Shown: positions 4,597 through 6,279 of the stretch, piece by piece | Layout: each line of letters starts with the position of its first letter | Position numbering within the stretch: the first letter of the stretch is position 1 | Program-made: the position numbers and the translations under genes | DNA from: a bacterium | Lineage (GTDB): Bacteria; UBP13; UBA5359 | Direction of reading: 5' to 3' | NCBI GenBank assembly: GCA_028699365.1 | Contig: JAQVUQ010000170.1 | Span: 1-6,279 of the forward strand | DNA: 6,279 nucleotides | Notes under the pieces: model-generated | What the model was told of the DNA's origin: nothing | What the model saw: the letters and a program-made list of their open reading frames with translations, nothing else | Databases searched by the model: none

Positions 4597-6279
4597 TCAG
4601 CTTACCGTTGTCATCTCTGCGATCTTACGCTTAACCGTCAAGGCCGCGGTGGGATGATACATTATCAGCAGATCGGCGCCCGCATTGAGCAGACTCATGG
4701 CGGTGGCTATCTCCAGCAGTGCGCCGCGCTCCTCTTCCGGGCCCCACAGCGGGAAGTCGCTTACAGGAGCCTTGCTCTCCTTGGTCCGCGCCACTTCATA
4801 GCCCGGGGTGGCCATCATCGGCATGGCCAGCATGGCATCGCCGGTCAGAGCCGCGGTGCGGATGCGCTCCATCACCGAGTAGGTGTATTCCAGCCCGTAT
4901 CCCAACGCACCGGTGAGGGCGTCGATGACGATCTTATGCGGCGCCAGTCCCATGTTGGTGACCAGAATATTGAGCTGTTTGGCCATGTTCACATCGATGG
5001 GCGTCTGAGTCACTATGCAGTGGTCATAGCCCATGGCGGCGGCGGCAACGGTCTTGTGATTATCCGTCTCCACCCAGTTCAGCAGCAGGTTCTCGCCGGC
5101 AAAGGTGCTGGCCACCTGCTTCATGACCGCGTTGTTCTTCTCGTAATGGCTGGGGCCGGTGACGATGATCGGCACACCGACCGCCTCCAGCACGGACTGT
5201 ACCGTCTGCGCAGCCTCTTCCGGCGACTTGTCGCCGTTGTCCGGGTGCGCGTCTTCCAGCCGGATGCTGATCACTTCCGCGCCCAGCTTGTCCACGCAAT
5301 AGCGGGCCATAGCAGCCGGATCGGTAAGCAGATCTCCGTAAGCAGCCTGCAGGCTGGCCGGATAATTACGCGGCAGCTTGTCGAACACTTCCATGGCTAC
5401 CACCGGGCAATGCCCCGTGTTGCCTTCAAAACTGCGGAACGGCAAGGCCGAAGCTCCGCCCAGTTTCACGGCGGAGGTACGGGTACCGCTGCCGCCCAGC
5501 ACAACCTCGCCGACCGACATATTCACCGTCTCCGCCGGCACGGTAAAGGTAGTTGGAACCACCACCGAGGCGGACGTAATTATACGCTCGATTACGGGAG
5601 CCACCGGAGCTTCGCCGGGGACCGTAGTTGCATCACCAGCACCGGCTGCAACTGCAGGCGGTACCGCCGGAGCACTGACCGGAACCATTCCCGGAACCTG
5701 CCCGAGAGCGCCGCTGTACATCAGCAGCATGTTGGCACCGGCAGTCAACAGATTTACCGCTGTGGAAACCTGCAGTGCGGTCAACTGCTGCTCCGGGGAG
5801 GTTGCCCCGGCAACTGACGGCAGCCCGTTGGCGCGCACCTGGTCGAGCACTGCCATGACGTAGCCCAGACCGTTGACGGCGGAGCCGTCAACGGGGGTTG
5901 TTGGTTGTTGGTTGTTGGTTGTTGGGGTTGAGCTCGTTTGCACGCCTGCGGGGACGTCGGCGACACTTTGGACTGTTCCATGTGTACGCCCTTCAGGCAC
6001 ATCGGCTGGCGCAGCTTCCGCTGCGGCGGCAGGCGTTGCTGCCGGCTGGGCAGCGACTACCGGAGCCGCGGCTGCCTTGCCGCGAGCGGCATCCACTTCC
6101 GCCGCTTCCGGCGACGGCTGGGTAACGTCCCACATTTCCAGCGCCGGATGCTTCATCTTCTCCATGTAAGCCGAGACAGCGGCGGGGTCGGTACCGATAG
6201 TTTCATCGGCGATAAGATCGGCGTAATTCTCTATTCCCAACCGCTTGCCGATCAGTTCCAGATCCTCGCTCAAAGCCCG
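4597..6279 (-). CDS. acsD: CFeSP small subunit AcsD/CdhD with long N-terminal extension; 5' end outside window (probable AcsB-AcsD fusion)
   Basis: The frame is open to the right edge. The first possible start is a TTG at 6271-6273, 6 nt from the edge with no ribosome binding site visible, so the true start is probably outside. Numbering from that TTG gives 558 residues to the TGA at 4597-4599. Residues about 226-558 are a full AcsD TIM-barrel subunit, the corrinoid-cradling partner of AcsC: TRTSAVKLGG, ALPFRSFEGN (276-285), AAAAMGYDHCIV, DVNMAKQLNILVTNMG, ALGYGLEYTYSVMERIR (456-472) and a C-terminal helix around ATAMSLLNAGADLLIMYHP. Standalone bacterial AcsD is about 320 residues, so about 225 are extra. 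Residues 1-50 resemble the C-terminal tail of acetyl-CoA synthase (IADET...HPALEM). Residues 53-130 are an Ala/Pro/Thr linker containing a heptamer array, 131-190 are helical and resemble AcsD's own C-terminus, and 191-225 form a second Pro/Ala linker. The AcsD call is firm; the fusion is inference. Confidence 0.95.
   Translation of the reverse strand, partial: RALSEDLELIGKRLGIENYADLIADETIGTDPAAVSAYMEKMKHPALEMWDVTQPSPEAAEVDAARGKAAAAPVVAAQPAATPAAAAEAAPADVPEGRTHGTVQSVADVPAGVQTSSTPTTNNQQPTTPVDGSAVNGLGYVMAVLDQVRANGLPSVAGATSPEQQLTALQVSTAVNLLTAGANMLLMYSGALGQVPGMVPVSAPAVPPAVAAGAGDATTVPGEAPVAPVIERIITSASVVVPTTFTVPAETVNMSVGEVVLGGSGTRTSAVKLGGASALPFRSFEGNTGHCPVVAMEVFDKLPRNYPASLQAAYGDLLTDPAAMARYCVDKLGAEVISIRLEDAHPDNGDKSPEEAAQTVQSVLEAVGVPIIVTGPSHYEKNNAVMKQVASTFAGENLLLNWVETDNHKTVAAAAMGYDHCIVTQTPIDVNMAKQLNILVTNMGLAPHKIVIDALTGALGYGLEYTYSVMERIRTAALTGDAMLAMPMMATPGYEVARTKESKAPVSDFPLWGPEEERGALLEIATAMSLLNAGADLLIMYHPTAALTVKRKIAEMTTVS
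5897..5924. repeat. Perfect heptanucleotide tandem repeat GTTGTTG x4 inside the acsD reading frame
   Basis: Four exact GTTGTTG units (5897-5903, 5904-5910, 5911-5917, 5918-5924). On the minus strand they encode residues about 117-126 (PTTNNQQPTT) of the acsD ORF, within the low-complexity linker. Seven is not a multiple of three, so a change of one unit shifts the frame. Confidence 0.95.

Noticed and set aside
4654-5817. Plus-strand ORF of 387 codons
   Set aside because: Antisense to the AcsD domain, rich in His/Arg/Gln as expected for a shadow of a GC-rich gene, and without a recognisable fold or motif.
5897-5924. CRISPR array or spacer-repeat structure
   Set aside because: The repeats are 7-bp direct tandem units with no spacers between them.
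6271-6273. TTG as the true start of the acsD ORF
   Set aside because: It is only the first near-start codon in an open frame, 6 nt from the edge, with no visible ribosome binding site; the upstream codons are also open and the following residues look like the middle of a protein.

Overview
All four recognisable genes lie on the minus strand and read right to left. They belong to the corrinoid methyl-transfer branch of the Wood-Ljungdahl (reductive acetyl-CoA) pathway. In transcription order they are: the corrinoid iron-sulfur protein (CFeSP) small subunit AcsD/CdhD inside an unusually long ORF that is open at the right edge; the CFeSP large subunit AcsC; the ATP-dependent reductive activator of CFeSP (AcsV/RACo); and a homocysteine S-methyltransferase domain protein that runs off the left edge. 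The source is most likely an anaerobic bacterium (acetogen, sulfate reducer, syntroph or dehalogenating relative) with a fairly GC-rich genome. The phylum cannot be fixed from this window.

Layout: 1-891, homocysteine S-methyltransferase (3' end missing). 892-1059, spacer with a strong ribosome binding site, a perfect small hairpin and a heptamer array. 1060-3000, acsV, whose last codons are made of a second heptamer array. 3001-3082, spacer with a ribosome binding site and degenerate repeats. 3083-4426, acsC. 4427-4596, spacer with a probable structured translation start region and more degenerate repeats. 4597-6279, acsD with about 225 extra N-terminal residues (5' end missing).

How the genes work together: AcsC and AcsD form the CFeSP heterodimer that accepts a methyl group from methyl-tetrahydrofolate and passes it to acetyl-CoA synthase. 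AcsV restores Co(I) when the cobalt is accidentally oxidised. The homocysteine methyltransferase may draw methyl groups from the same folate or corrinoid pool to make methionine.

Most notable points: (1) The start of the acsD ORF looks like the C-terminal tail of acetyl-CoA synthase (AcsB), which suggests an AcsB-AcsD fusion. (2) The linker of that ORF contains four perfect 7-bp repeats, and gain or loss of one unit would bring an early stop. (3) Every gene junction carries 7-bp-periodic repeats, two arrays of which are inside coding sequence. (4) A strong Shine-Dalgarno sequence 50 nt upstream of acsC would be brought to 9 nt from the ATG by a 41-nt stem-loop.
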